From JAKZVK01 sp965248255 (GTDB lineage Bacteria > Acidobacteriota > Terriglobia > Bryobacterales > UBA6623), in assembly GCA_965248255.1 (NCBI GenBank), contig CBDFIW010000003.1, forward strand, positions 1,054,001-1,118,000: a DNA stretch of 64,000 nucleotides, read 5' to 3'. The translations under genes and the position numbers were made by a program. A model generated the notes under the pieces. The model was given only the letters and a program-made list of their open reading frames with translations, made no database searches and had not been told where the DNA came from. Positions 18,557-27,406 of the stretch are shown here, one piece after another (positions within the stretch are counted from its first letter, which is position 1; every line of letters begins with the position of its first letter).

Positions 18557-19686
18557 CGCAGCTTCAACGTACTTAGGGCAAGTAGGGCCCACACCAAGCC
18601 CCCGATCCAAAATCGTGCAATGATCTTCGACTCCGGCCACCCGATCGCTTCGAAATGATGGTGGAGCGGCGCCATCTTGAAGATCCTCTTCCCGCGGAGC
18701 TTGTAACTACCCACCTGTAGGATCACCGAGAGCGCTTCCAATACGAACACGCCGCCGACGAACAGCAGCAGGATCTCCTGCTTGATCAGCACCGCCACGG
18801 TGCCGAGCGCGCCGCCGATGCCGAGTGAGCCGACGTCGCCCATGAAGATCTCGGCCGGGTGCGCGTTGTACCACAGGAAGGCGAGACTCGCACCAACCAT
18901 GGCGCCACAGAAGATCGTCAGCTCGGCCGCTTGGGGCACGCGGGCAATGTCGAGGTAAGTCGCGTGCTCGCGGTGGCCCGCTACGTAGGACAGCACGGTG
19001 AGCGCGCCGGCGGAGATGATCGTCAACCCGATCGCGAGGCCGTCGAGACCGTCGGTCAGGTTGACGGCGTTCGTTGAGCCCGCCAACACCAGGAATAGAA
19101 AGACGAACAGCAGCGCGAAGCTCAGCGGATACGTCAGTGGGCTTGCTAAAAGGGACTCGATGACGAGATTCGGCCGGAGGTTCTTGAAGAACGGCAGCAC
19201 CAGCCGTGTATCGTAGGCCTCCTGTGCAAACAGGCATGCCAGGCAGGCAACAATCGCGAGAGTGACCAGCAGTTGCAGAACAATCTTGCGCCCGGCGGTG
19301 AGCCCGAGATTCTTGCCGCGCCGGATCTTCAGATAGTCGTCAAGAAAGCCGATGCCGCCGAAGCCGAGCAGTCCCAGCAGCGCGATCCAGATGTAGGTGT
19401 TGCGCAGGTTGGCCCACAGCAGCGTCGGAACAAGAATCGAGACGTTGATCAACAGGCCGCCCATGGTGGGCGTGCCCGCTTTGCAGCGGTGCGATTCGGG
19501 ACCGTCCTCGCGGATCGGTTGGCCGACTTGAAACTCCCGCAGCCGTCGAATCAGCCAGGGGCCGAGCAGCAGTCCCAGGCCGAGGGCGGTGAGGCTTGCG
19601 AAGGCGGTGCGCGTCGTGATGTAGCTGAAGATACGAAACGGGCTGAAGTACTCGAACAACTGTTCGTAAAGAAGATGGAAAAGCAT
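18553..19686 (-). CDS. mraY: Phospho-N-acetylmuramoyl-pentapeptide transferase
   Basis: 377 residues from ATG 19686 (MLFHLLYEQLFEYFSPF). The longer frame to 19863 lies within murF and is rejected. Polytopic with about ten helices. NLTDGLDGLAIG carries the catalytic aspartates and FMGDVGSLGIGGALG plus PLHHHFE the Mg2+ and uridine site. It makes lipid I. Overlaps murD by four bases. Confidence 0.97.
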   Translation of the reverse strand: MLFHLLYEQLFEYFSPFRIFSYITTRTAFASLTALGLGLLLGPWLIRRLREFQVGQPIREDGPESHRCKAGTPTMGGLLINVSILVPTLLWANLRNTYIWIALLGLLGFGGIGFLDDYLKIRRGKNLGLTAGRKIVLQLLVTLAIVACLACLFAQEAYDTRLVLPFFKNLRPNLVIESLLASPLTYPLSFALLFVFLFLVLAGSTNAVNLTDGLDGLAIGLTIISAGALTVLSYVAGHREHATYLDIARVPQAAELTIFCGAMVGASLAFLWYNAHPAEIFMGDVGSLGIGGALGTVAVLIKQEILLLFVGGVFVLEALSVILQVGSYKLRGKRIFKMAPLHHHFEAIGWPESKIIARFWIGGLVWALLALSTLKLR

Positions 19687-19744
19687 GGCCCGTTTCTTTC
19701 GTCCTTTGCCCCGCACGCTTTCTTTCGGCGCGCGGGCCGTTTTG

Positions 19745-21157
19745 TCATTCGGTCTTTTGCGCTGTTTTCTCCCGAGGCCCAAGGCGGTCTTCGATGGCCC
19801 GGAGCGTCCGCTCCAACTCGACTCCCCGGGACGCCTTAAAGAGCACGGCGTCGCCTTGCGCAAGCAAGCCCGCTAGGAATTCACCCGCCTCTTCGGGCTT
19901 GTCGAAGAAGGCGACTTGGTCTTGCGACAATCCGCTGTCGGCCGCCGCACGCACAATCTGCTCGGCAAGGCCGCTCACGCCGACCAAGAAATCCACATTT
20001 ACGCTCGCGGCAGCCCGGCCCACCTCGCGATGCAACTCCCCGGCATGTTTTCCAAGCTCCCGCATCTCGCCCAGCACGGCGATTCTGCGCTCGGCTTCGG
20101 TTGTAGTAAGGACATCGAGCATCGAGGTCATGGCTCGCGGGTTGGCGTTGTAGCAATCGTTCAGCACGAGCACGCCACCGATATCGAGGACTTCGCCGCG
20201 CATTCGCGAGGGGGACAGCGTGCGCACGCGCTCAACGAGGGCAGCGTGCTCGACGTGGAAGACGGAAGCACACCCGATGCCGGCCAGTACGTTGAGGACA
20301 TTGTGGCGGCCGATGAGCGGGCTCTGGAACCTTGTGCACTCATCGCTCAGACACGAGCGAAGTTCGAAGGTCGCCCCGCGGGCCCCTAGTATCCGCACGT
20401 CGCCGGCCCGGAAGTCTGCCTCTCCACCGAAACCAAACGTGCGGCACGGCCCTGGGTGCACGTTGGCGAAGGAACGCACTCGCTCGTCATCAGCATTCAA
20501 CACAGCCGTTCCAGTTGTTGGCAGCGACTCGATCAACTCTCTCTTGGCGGATGCGATTTCATCCACCGATGAAAAATACTCGAGATGGGCGGCGCTGACG
20601 TTGGTCACCACGCCGACCGTCGGTTCGGCGATTGCGGCCAGTTGCCGGATCTCCCCGGGGTGATTCATGCCCATCTCCATCACAGCGACCTCCGCCGTAT
20701 CGTCGATTCGCAACAGCGAGAGCGGCAAGCCCAAATCGTTGTTGAGGTTACCCGCCGACTTCGAGACCCGATAGCGCGCGCCGAGCAAGGCGCTGATCGT
20801 GTCCTTGGTCGTGGTCTTGCCATTGCTGCCGGTGACGCCGACGAGCGGTCGTCCCCAGCGGCGGCGAGCCTCATGCGCGAGGCCCCGCAACGCCTGCGCG
20901 GGGTCGCCGACGGGCAAGACTCTCTCTTGTTCCCAGTGCGAATCAGCCCAGGCCCGTGAAGCCACCGCCGCAACCGCTCCAGCCTCGAAAGCCGCGCCGA
21001 TATAATCGTGGCCGTCAAAGTGCGGCCCCCGGATAGCAAAGAACAGATCTCCCTGCGCGACCGATCGTGAGTCGATCGAATACCCCGACGCCTTCCCGTC
21101 GAGGGGCCTGCCCGGGGTCCGCAAGATGGCGGAGACTTCTGAGAGCGCCAGGCGCAT
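19745..21157 (-). CDS. murF: UDP-MurNAc-tripeptide--D-Ala-D-Ala ligase
   Basis: 470 residues. The ATP loop is GSNGKTTTKDTI, the central domain holds VMEMGMNHPGEI, and the C-terminal domain has NDCYNANPRAM. It completes the UDP-MurNAc pentapeptide. ddl, which makes its D-Ala-D-Ala substrate, is not in this cluster. Confidence 0.97.
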   Translation of the reverse strand: MRLALSEVSAILRTPGRPLDGKASGYSIDSRSVAQGDLFFAIRGPHFDGHDYIGAAFEAGAVAAVASRAWADSHWEQERVLPVGDPAQALRGLAHEARRRWGRPLVGVTGSNGKTTTKDTISALLGARYRVSKSAGNLNNDLGLPLSLLRIDDTAEVAVMEMGMNHPGEIRQLAAIAEPTVGVVTNVSAAHLEYFSSVDEIASAKRELIESLPTTGTAVLNADDERVRSFANVHPGPCRTFGFGGEADFRAGDVRILGARGATFELRSCLSDECTRFQSPLIGRHNVLNVLAGIGCASVFHVEHAALVERVRTLSPSRMRGEVLDIGGVLVLNDCYNANPRAMTSMLDVLTTTEAERRIAVLGEMRELGKHAGELHREVGRAAASVNVDFLVGVSGLAEQIVRAAADSGLSQDQVAFFDKPEEAGEFLAGLLAQGDAVLFKASRGVELERTLRAIEDRLGPREKTAQKTE

Positions 21158-21183
21158 TCCATGTGTCCGTCATTGACTCCCCC

Positions 21184-22686
21184 TCAGCGGGCGAGGGAGC
21201 TCACTCCATACCCGAGCTTGTCCAGCACACCGAGGGCCGTTTCGCGGTCGTCAAACGGGATGGTCTCACCGCCGATCGTCTGGTAGGTCTCGTGTCCCTT
21301 GCCCGCCAGCAAGACGATGTCGCCGCTCTCGGCTTGTGACAGCGCCAAACGGATCGCCTCGGCGCGGTCGGGCTCGACCTGGTGAACACCGTCCACGCTC
21401 CGGAGGCCGACCATGATGTCGTTGATGATGTCGAGCGGATTCTCGCTGCGTGGATTATCGGATGTAAGAATTACGCGGTCGCTCAGGCGGCCGGCAATTT
21501 CTCCCATCGCGGGGCGCTTGGTGCGGTCGCGATCGCCGCCGCAACCGAACATGGTGATCACGCGGCCCCTGCCCTTGATCCGCGTGAGAAGCGTGCGCGC
21601 CGCCGCGATCAGCCGCCGCAAGGCATCTTCGGTGTGAGCATAGTCGACGAGCACGACGAAGGGCTGGCCGGCGTCGATCTGCTCGAACCGTCCGGGCACG
21701 GCGGCGCACGAGGTGATACCTGCTTCGATCACTTCGAGGCTGAGGTCGAGTGAGATCGCGGCTCCGATGGCAGCCAGAAGATTGCCGACGTTGAACTCAC
21801 CGCTCAGCGGCGAGCGGACATCGAGCCGCCCGTTTGGCGTCACGGCCTCAAAGAGTAGTTCGCTGACCCGGACGTCAACGTTCTCCGCCATGACGTCGGC
21901 GGGGTTCTGGACACCGAAGCTGAGTTTGGGCGTCTTGATCGTCTCCAGGAACTCCTGGCCCGCGGGGTCGTCGATGTTGATCACCATGACGTCGGGCGGC
22001 TTGCCGCCGGCGCCCTCAAGCAGGCACCGCTTCGCACGCTGGTAGTGCTCCATCGTGCCGTGGAAATCGAGGTGGTCACGCGAGAGGTTCGTGAAGACGG
22101 CGGTGTGGAAGTCCAACCCGAAGATGCGCCCAAGCTCCAGGGCGTGCGAGGAAGCTTCGAGGGTCGCATGTGTACCGCCTTGCTCGTCCAGATCCTCCAG
22201 GAAGCGCACTAAGTCCAGTGATTCCGGGGTGGTGTTGACGGCAACGATGCGGCGGTCGCCGACTTTGTGCTCAATCGTGCCGAGCCGGGCGGTCTTAAAA
22301 CCCGCGGCGTTGAGAATCGCATCAATCAAGTAGACAGTGGTTGTTTTTCCATTGGTGCCGGTGACACCCGTCAGCTTCAAGCGGCGATCGGGCCGGCCAT
22401 AGAACTCCAGCGCGGCCCGGGCCAACGCCTGACGTCCATGGGGAACGCGAATCCATTGGCTGACGAACTTCTGCGGCACTTCGCGCTCACTGACCACAGC
22501 CAGGGCCCCAGCGGCGAAGGCCGGCTCGACGAACTGGTGGCCGTCCACGCGGTCACCGGGGAAGGCGAAGAAAACCTGGTCTGCGCGGAGGGTTCGCGAG
22601 TCGTATTGCAGACCCTTGACCTCACGGGACGCTAGAGGATGGGTCGCCGACACCACTGACCCGAGCAAATGCCGCAGCGTAGTCAT
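21184..22686 (-). CDS. murE: UDP-MurNAc-L-Ala-D-Glu--meso-DAP ligase
   Basis: 500 residues from ATG 22686, which overlaps the ftsI stop as ATGA. The ATP loop is GTNGKTTTVYLID. LTSDNPRSENP contains the DNPR motif that marks meso-diaminopimelate specificity in the family, so the wall probably has DAP at position 3. Confidence 0.96.
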   Translation of the reverse strand: MTTLRHLLGSVVSATHPLASREVKGLQYDSRTLRADQVFFAFPGDRVDGHQFVEPAFAAGALAVVSEREVPQKFVSQWIRVPHGRQALARAALEFYGRPDRRLKLTGVTGTNGKTTTVYLIDAILNAAGFKTARLGTIEHKVGDRRIVAVNTTPESLDLVRFLEDLDEQGGTHATLEASSHALELGRIFGLDFHTAVFTNLSRDHLDFHGTMEHYQRAKRCLLEGAGGKPPDVMVINIDDPAGQEFLETIKTPKLSFGVQNPADVMAENVDVRVSELLFEAVTPNGRLDVRSPLSGEFNVGNLLAAIGAAISLDLSLEVIEAGITSCAAVPGRFEQIDAGQPFVVLVDYAHTEDALRRLIAAARTLLTRIKGRGRVITMFGCGGDRDRTKRPAMGEIAGRLSDRVILTSDNPRSENPLDIINDIMVGLRSVDGVHQVEPDRAEAIRLALSQAESGDIVLLAGKGHETYQTIGGETIPFDDRETALGVLDKLGYGVSSLAR

Positions 22687-24968
22687 TGGGTTCGTAGCAC
22701 CCCGTGTCCCTGAGGCTGGAACTCCACGGTGACCGTCCGTCCGGGTTGAATCGGCGTTCCCGCACGCGGCCACTGGTGCAGCGCGGTCCCCCGGCCGCGA
22801 ACCTGTAACCGCAGCCCGAGGGCCGAGGACCGCCTCACCACTTCGCGGACCGAGTGGCCCTGGAAACTCGGGAGCACGCCGGAGGCCACACGGATGACGA
22901 CGGGCACCGGGGGTGCCGGCTCCGCCGGAAGCGCCGCGGGTTCCGTGGCCGGATCGTTTGCTTCGAAAGGGTCTTCGACGAAGGCAGATTGCACTGGGAG
23001 CGGCAGGGCCTCCGGGAAGCGCCGGACAGGCCCAACCTGGGGTAACGGAGCGCCAAGAGCCAAGGCGACGACCCGTTCTCCCGTCGGCGTGTACTCGGCC
23101 ACTGCGGCGCGTTCGGACTCGTCGGCTACGGGCTGCTCGTCACCCAGAAAATCCGCTAACAGCTCTTCGGGCACGCTGGGCGGCTCGCTGGGCTTCGGAG
23201 CAAGAGGTATCTGCAAAGGGACGTCCCGGAACCGCAGGGCCTCGGTCGCCACGCGCGGAAAGATGGGCGCCGCCACCAAGCCCCCGTAGTATCCGTCGAC
23301 CGGCGAATCGAGGACGATCACAACGACTATTGACGGATCGTTGACCGGGGCGAAACCTACAAAGCTGGACACGTAGGCCGTTGTCGAGTACGTGCCGGTT
23401 GCGGGATCAACCTTTTGGGCCGTACCGGTCTTGCCGCCCACGCGGTACCCGGGCGTCTGGGCGCGCTGGGCAGTGCCTTGCAGCACGGTGCGCTCCATCA
23501 TGGCGCGCAGCGTCGCGGCGGTCTCGGGGCGGAGGACCCTTGGAGCAGGCTTCGAGGCCGGCTGCTCGCGGCGGCCGTCGGGATGGACCATGGTGTCGAT
23601 CAGACGGGGTTCGATCAGGAGCCCGCCGTTTGCGATCACGCTGACCGCGCGCCCGAGCTGCACAGCGGTTACGCCCACTTCCTGACCGATCGAGACCGAC
23701 CCGATCGAGGAGCCGCTCCAAGCGTCGGGATGCCGGACTATGCCAGCCGCCTCGCCCGGCAGGGGCAGTGTGGTGGCGGAGCCGAAACCGAATCGCCGGA
23801 TGTAGTCGTGGAGCCTCTCGGGTTGTAGGCGAAGGCCCAGCTTGATGGTCCCGACGTTGCTCGAACGCGTCAGGATGTCGGCCACTGTGAGAAAGCCGAA
23901 CGGTTTGTGGTCGCGGATGCGCCGGGACCCGATGTAAATAGCGCCGTTCTGGCAGTCGAGTACTTCGTCGGGCGTGGTGAGCCCTTCTTCGAGAGCCGCG
24001 GCAAAGGTGATGAGCTTGAACGTTGAACCGGGCTCGATCATATGGCTGACGGCATAGTTCATGCGGCGCTCGACATCGGCCTTGCCGCGGACCGGCTGAT
24101 TTGGGTTGAAGGTAGGCCAACTGGCCAAGGCCAGCAGGTCACCGTTGTTCGGGTCGAGGATGACGATGGTTCCCGCAACGGACTGCGTCTCGCCGATAGC
24201 GCGCGCCAGTTCACGCTCGGCTAACATCTGGATACGCTGGTCGATCGTCAGCACTAGGTCGAGGCCGGGCACCGGTTGCCGAATCATGCGGCTCTCGTAG
24301 CGCTTGCGCAGCGCATCAAGGTGGACCAGCCGCTGACCCGGCTGGCCCCGCAACAGCTCTTCGTAGAACTGCTCGATGCCGGCCAGCCCGCTGTGATCCA
24401 CACCGACCGCGCCCAGAATGTGCGACGCGACCGTGCCCTTGGGGTAGTAGCGCTTGCTCTCTTTCTCGAAGTGCAGCGCGTCGAGCGGCAGTTCGCGCAC
24501 ACGCTCGGCCTCGCCGGGCTCAGTCAGACGCTTCACCCACTGGAAGCGCGTCTTCGTCAGCTTGCCGGCGAGCGCGTCCGGATCGATGCCGAGCACTTCC
24601 GACAGCAGCTCAGCCGTGGTCTGCGGGTTCGTAACCTTGCTCGGGAAAACCCCGATCGAATCCACCGGGGTGCTGCGTGCCAGTTCGGCGCCGAAGCGGT
24701 CAAATATCTCACCGCGCTTAGCGCCCATCTCGATGAGGGACTCTTGCTGTCTTTGCGCCCGCTCGACGAACCCCTCGGTCCGCCGAACCTGTAGGTCCCA
24801 AAGGCGGAACAGGATCAAGCCGATCCAAAGCGTGCAGGCCAGGCCGAAGAAGAGGAGCCGGATGGCGGGGTGATGCTCAGCGCGGCGAAGCGTCGAAGCG
24901 AGTTGGGATGCACGCGGTCCAACCCTCCGTCTTGAAACGGGACCGAGCCTTTGGCGGGCGCTCCCCAT
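22683..24968 (-). CDS. ftsI: Septal transpeptidase FtsI (PBP3) with C-terminal PASTA-like domain
   Basis: 761 residues. One N-terminal membrane anchor (LLFFGLACTLWIGLILF, about 38-55), a PBP dimerisation domain (about 80-230), and a transpeptidase domain with the nucleophile motif STFK (315-318), SSN (369-371) and KTGT (513-516). After about 600 there is a Pro/Glu/Ala-rich linker. Residues near 690-755 then resemble one PASTA domain (VLPSFQGHSVREVVRRSSAL, PRAGTPIQPG, TVTVEF). It cross-links septal peptidoglycan with FtsW. Confidence 0.95.
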   Translation of the reverse strand: MGSARQRLGPVSRRRVGPRASQLASTLRRAEHHPAIRLLFFGLACTLWIGLILFRLWDLQVRRTEGFVERAQRQQESLIEMGAKRGEIFDRFGAELARSTPVDSIGVFPSKVTNPQTTAELLSEVLGIDPDALAGKLTKTRFQWVKRLTEPGEAERVRELPLDALHFEKESKRYYPKGTVASHILGAVGVDHSGLAGIEQFYEELLRGQPGQRLVHLDALRKRYESRMIRQPVPGLDLVLTIDQRIQMLAERELARAIGETQSVAGTIVILDPNNGDLLALASWPTFNPNQPVRGKADVERRMNYAVSHMIEPGSTFKLITFAAALEEGLTTPDEVLDCQNGAIYIGSRRIRDHKPFGFLTVADILTRSSNVGTIKLGLRLQPERLHDYIRRFGFGSATTLPLPGEAAGIVRHPDAWSGSSIGSVSIGQEVGVTAVQLGRAVSVIANGGLLIEPRLIDTMVHPDGRREQPASKPAPRVLRPETAATLRAMMERTVLQGTAQRAQTPGYRVGGKTGTAQKVDPATGTYSTTAYVSSFVGFAPVNDPSIVVVIVLDSPVDGYYGGLVAAPIFPRVATEALRFRDVPLQIPLAPKPSEPPSVPEELLADFLGDEQPVADESERAAVAEYTPTGERVVALALGAPLPQVGPVRRFPEALPLPVQSAFVEDPFEANDPATEPAALPAEPAPPVPVVIRVASGVLPSFQGHSVREVVRRSSALGLRLQVRGRGTALHQWPRAGTPIQPGRTVTVEFQPQGHGVLRTQ

Positions 24969-25035
24969 CGAAGAACTCAGTTGCCATGGCTGCCTAAGAC
25001 AGCGGACCGAAAGCAGACGTTACCGCCACCTCACG

Positions 25036-25659
25036 TTAGGGCGGGCTGACGCCGCGATTCAAAGCCAGCGCGCTCCGTCCCTCAACAGGCGCAATCGTGC
25101 GGTCTTGCCAGGCAAACCGCTCCGGCGGCGTGGCGGCTAGGCCCTGCCGCGGCGCCAACGCCGTGACGCGCCGCAGGTCGCTCAACATGGCCTGACGAAC
25201 CCTCAGTTGGTCCTGCACCTCGACGAGTTCCTGGCGTGTCTGGCTGAGCTTTTCCAAACGATAGCCGGACTGCCGCAGCAGCGGCCGCGGCGCCAGCACG
25301 GCCACGAGCAGCCCCAAGCCCAGCACGCCCGTACCAACCAGTTGTAGCCACACGGCTTTGCTCTTTGGGTCGGGCAGACGCCGGATTTGCGAATTGTCGA
25401 TCGGCTTGATGTGGAAATAGACGTCTTCCATCGGAAGCGGATGGAAGGCGGTGGGGCGTTTCGACAGGCCGGCTTTCACCGAGCGGCTCGCGCGCACGCC
25501 GTCATACACGAAGCCACGCGGACTCTCGCCCGCGGAATCCCGGGCCGGGGATCTGCGCCTTCGACCGGCCTCCGGCGCACTGAAACCGAACTCGAAGACA
25601 GAGTTGCCGCGGCTCGTCTCTCGGTACGCCCTCGGTGCGGCTAGTTGAGAGAGAGCCAT
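25036..25659 (-). CDS. ftsL: FtsL-like cell division protein
   Basis: 207 residues. An extended basic N-terminal region is followed by one membrane segment (LVGTGVLGLGLLVAVLA, about 108-124) and a short coiled coil (RLEKLSQTRQELVEVQDQLR). This is the layout of FtsL, and it lies in the canonical position between rsmH and ftsI. Sequence similarity among FtsL proteins is low, so the call rests mainly on topology and place. It overlaps rsmH by 19 bases. Confidence 0.75.
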   Translation of the reverse strand: MALSQLAAPRAYRETSRGNSVFEFGFSAPEAGRRRRSPARDSAGESPRGFVYDGVRASRSVKAGLSKRPTAFHPLPMEDVYFHIKPIDNSQIRRLPDPKSKAVWLQLVGTGVLGLGLLVAVLAPRPLLRQSGYRLEKLSQTRQELVEVQDQLRVRQAMLSDLRRVTALAPRQGLAATPPERFAWQDRTIAPVEGRSALALNRGVSPP

Positions 25660-26540
25660 GTCTCGTGCGTCCTTTCCGCCGCGCGCAGTTTGGCGCTGCG
25701 GCTGGCCGTATTCTGCTCGAGTTCCTGTTCACCGGGCCGCACGACCCGGCGGGTCAATATCTCTACCATGTCGCGCGCCGCCAACAAGCGAAACGCGTGC
25801 TTCACCCGCCGGTCTTCGAGCGAGTGGAAACTGACGACGACGAAACGGCCGCCCGGCGAGAGAAGCTGAGGCGCGTCCTCGAGTAATCGCTCCAGCTCTT
25901 CCAGTTCCCTGTTGACCGCGATGCGCAGGGCTTGGAAGGTCCTTGTGGCCGGATGAATCCGCCGGCGAGTTGCTCGGGGAGTCGTTCGGGGAGCGGTCCT
26001 TCTCACGACCTCGGCCAGATGGACGGTGTCGCGAATCGGCCGCCCCCGAACGATGGCTTTAGCGATTCTTCGGCTTCTGCGTTCTTCACCGAATTCGTAG
26101 ATCAGGTCGGCCAAGCTCTTCTCGTCGTAGTGATTGACGATATGCTCGGCCGTCAGTTCCTGTCGCTGATCCATGCGCATATCGAGCGGGCCCTCTCGCT
26201 GAAAACTGAAGCCCCGCTCGGGCGCTTCGAACTGCCCGCGCGACAAGCCCAGATCGGCCACAATGCCCTGCACCGGACGGGCTTGGCCCACGATGTCAGC
26301 AATGGCCCCGAAGCTGTCGCGCACGAATGTCACCTTGTCCCGATGGGCGTGAAGACGCTCTCGGGCCGACTCCATCGCGTCGGCGTCCCGGTCGATCGCG
26401 ATGAGCCGGCCCGAGTGGAGGCGTGCCAGAATTGCCTCTGCGTAACGGCTCTCACCCAACGTGCAATCCACATAAGTCCCGGCCGAATCGATCTTGAGAT
26501 ACTCCAACACCCGCGGCAGCAGGACCGGATAGTGCGCCAA
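25641..26540 (-). CDS. rsmH: 16S rRNA (cytosine-1402-N4)-methyltransferase
   Basis: 299 residues. YPVLLPRVLEYL, the SAM loop TYVDCTLGESRYAEAIL (most homologues have GxGGHS here), DLGLSRGQFE and the C-terminal SFHSLEDRRVKHAF are RsmH (MraW) features. It N4-methylates C1402 of 16S rRNA at the P site. Standard second gene of the cluster, three bases after mraZ. Confidence 0.95.
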   Translation of the reverse strand: MAHYPVLLPRVLEYLKIDSAGTYVDCTLGESRYAEAILARLHSGRLIAIDRDADAMESARERLHAHRDKVTFVRDSFGAIADIVGQARPVQGIVADLGLSRGQFEAPERGFSFQREGPLDMRMDQRQELTAEHIVNHYDEKSLADLIYEFGEERRSRRIAKAIVRGRPIRDTVHLAEVVRRTAPRTTPRATRRRIHPATRTFQALRIAVNRELEELERLLEDAPQLLSPGGRFVVVSFHSLEDRRVKHAFRLLAARDMVEILTRRVVRPGEQELEQNTASRSAKLRAAERTHETWLSLN

Positions 26541-26543
26541 TCA

Positions 26544-27002
26544 CTACACCCCCAGGTTGGCGGCATGCTGCAGATCCTCCGCCGTCAAACGATTCTCCTC
26601 GGCGGACTCGTCGAATCTCTTGGCAGTCACTACGATCATGTGATTGGACTGCCACAGAATCTTGACTTCGCCCCTCATGCCCGCGACTTCCCGCAAGGCC
26701 GCGGGCACGAGGATGCGGCCTTGGTTGTCCAAGGTCTCCTCTGCTCCAAACCGGTTGGCCTGGAACAGAATCTTGTCCTTCACGGCGCCGTCAGCCTCCT
26801 TGCCCTCCGGCGATTTTTCCGATAACCTGGCTTCAATGGCTTCCCACTCGCGAAGAGGAAACACTTTCGCGCCAACGCCGTCAAGGCTGGTGATGAAAAC
26901 GTCGGCGTCTCGATATCGCTCCTCAAGCCTCTGGCGGACCAGGGCGGGCAGCTTGAGTCTGCCTTTGTCATCCACCCGCCCGGTCTGTATGCCTCTGAAC
27001 AT
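26544..27002 (-). CDS. mraZ: Transcriptional regulator MraZ
   Basis: 152 residues from ATG 27002 (MFRGIQTGRVDDKGRLKLPA). Two AbrB-like SpoVT domains: the first has DDKGRLKLPALVRQRL and the second DNQGRILVPAALREVAG. MraZ is a ring-forming DNA-binding protein that controls its own division/wall operon. Direct repeats matching an MraZ box lie upstream (27045-27090). No strong ribosome binding site precedes the ATG. Confidence 0.93.
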   Translation of the reverse strand: MFRGIQTGRVDDKGRLKLPALVRQRLEERYRDADVFITSLDGVGAKVFPLREWEAIEARLSEKSPEGKEADGAVKDKILFQANRFGAEETLDNQGRILVPAALREVAGMRGEVKILWQSNHMIVVTAKRFDESAEENRLTAEDLQHAANLGV

Positions 27003-27044
27003 GCTTGAAGACCACCATCGCCTGAGGAGGAACGACTCGGGTCT

Positions 27045-27090
27045 ACCACTTTGGTCCAATTTTGGCTATCGTTAACCACTATTGACCACT
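27045..27090 (-). promoter_or_regulatory. Putative MraZ box: three AGTGGT repeats in helical phase
   Basis: Reading the minus strand, AGTGGT occurs at 27090-27085, 27080-27075 and 27050-27045, so the repeats start 10 and 30 bases apart, on one face of the helix. MraZ operators in other bacteria are short GTGG/TGGG direct repeats at about 10-base spacing. The boxes lie just downstream of the candidate -10, consistent with autorepression. Confidence 0.6.
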
Positions 27091-27094
27091 CACA

Positions 27095-27123
27095 AGGATC
27101 GCCGATTCCGAGCCGTTTGTCAA
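27095..27123 (-). promoter_or_regulatory. Candidate sigma70-type promoter of the mraZ operon
   Basis: On the minus strand a perfect TTGACA (27123-27118) is followed after 17 bases by GATCCT (27100-27095), which matches TATAAT at three of six positions. It lies between an upstream terminator and the AGTGGT boxes. Confidence 0.45.
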
Positions 27124-27134
27124 GGGCTATCTTC

Positions 27135-27167
27135 AAAAAAATACTTGGGTTATAGAGACAACCCAAG
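27135..27167 (-). terminator. Rho-independent terminator upstream of the mraZ operon
   Basis: On the minus strand CTTGGGTT (27167-27160) pairs with AACCCAAG (27151-27144) around an 8-base loop and is followed by TATTTTTTT. It would stop leftward transcription before the mraZ promoter. The gene it once served is not visible to the right. Confidence 0.65.
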
Positions 27168-27406
27168 ATGCTGTAGCCCTCCTCCTGGTAGCACCATATG
27201 TTGTAGGTGTATTGCCAGGGTGTTGTAAAGGAGGGTATTCAGGGGGTACCCTCGTCCGGTCGTCCGGAGGGGCTCGCGGGCCAGATTAGGCCACCTCGTT
27301 GTGTGAGGGGTTCGCGACGGGATCCCGCCCGCGGCTAAGATGCCTACCTATTGAATCCCGCAAATTATTATGACACTTTTTGACAGTGTGGAGCATCTAT
27401 ATATGT

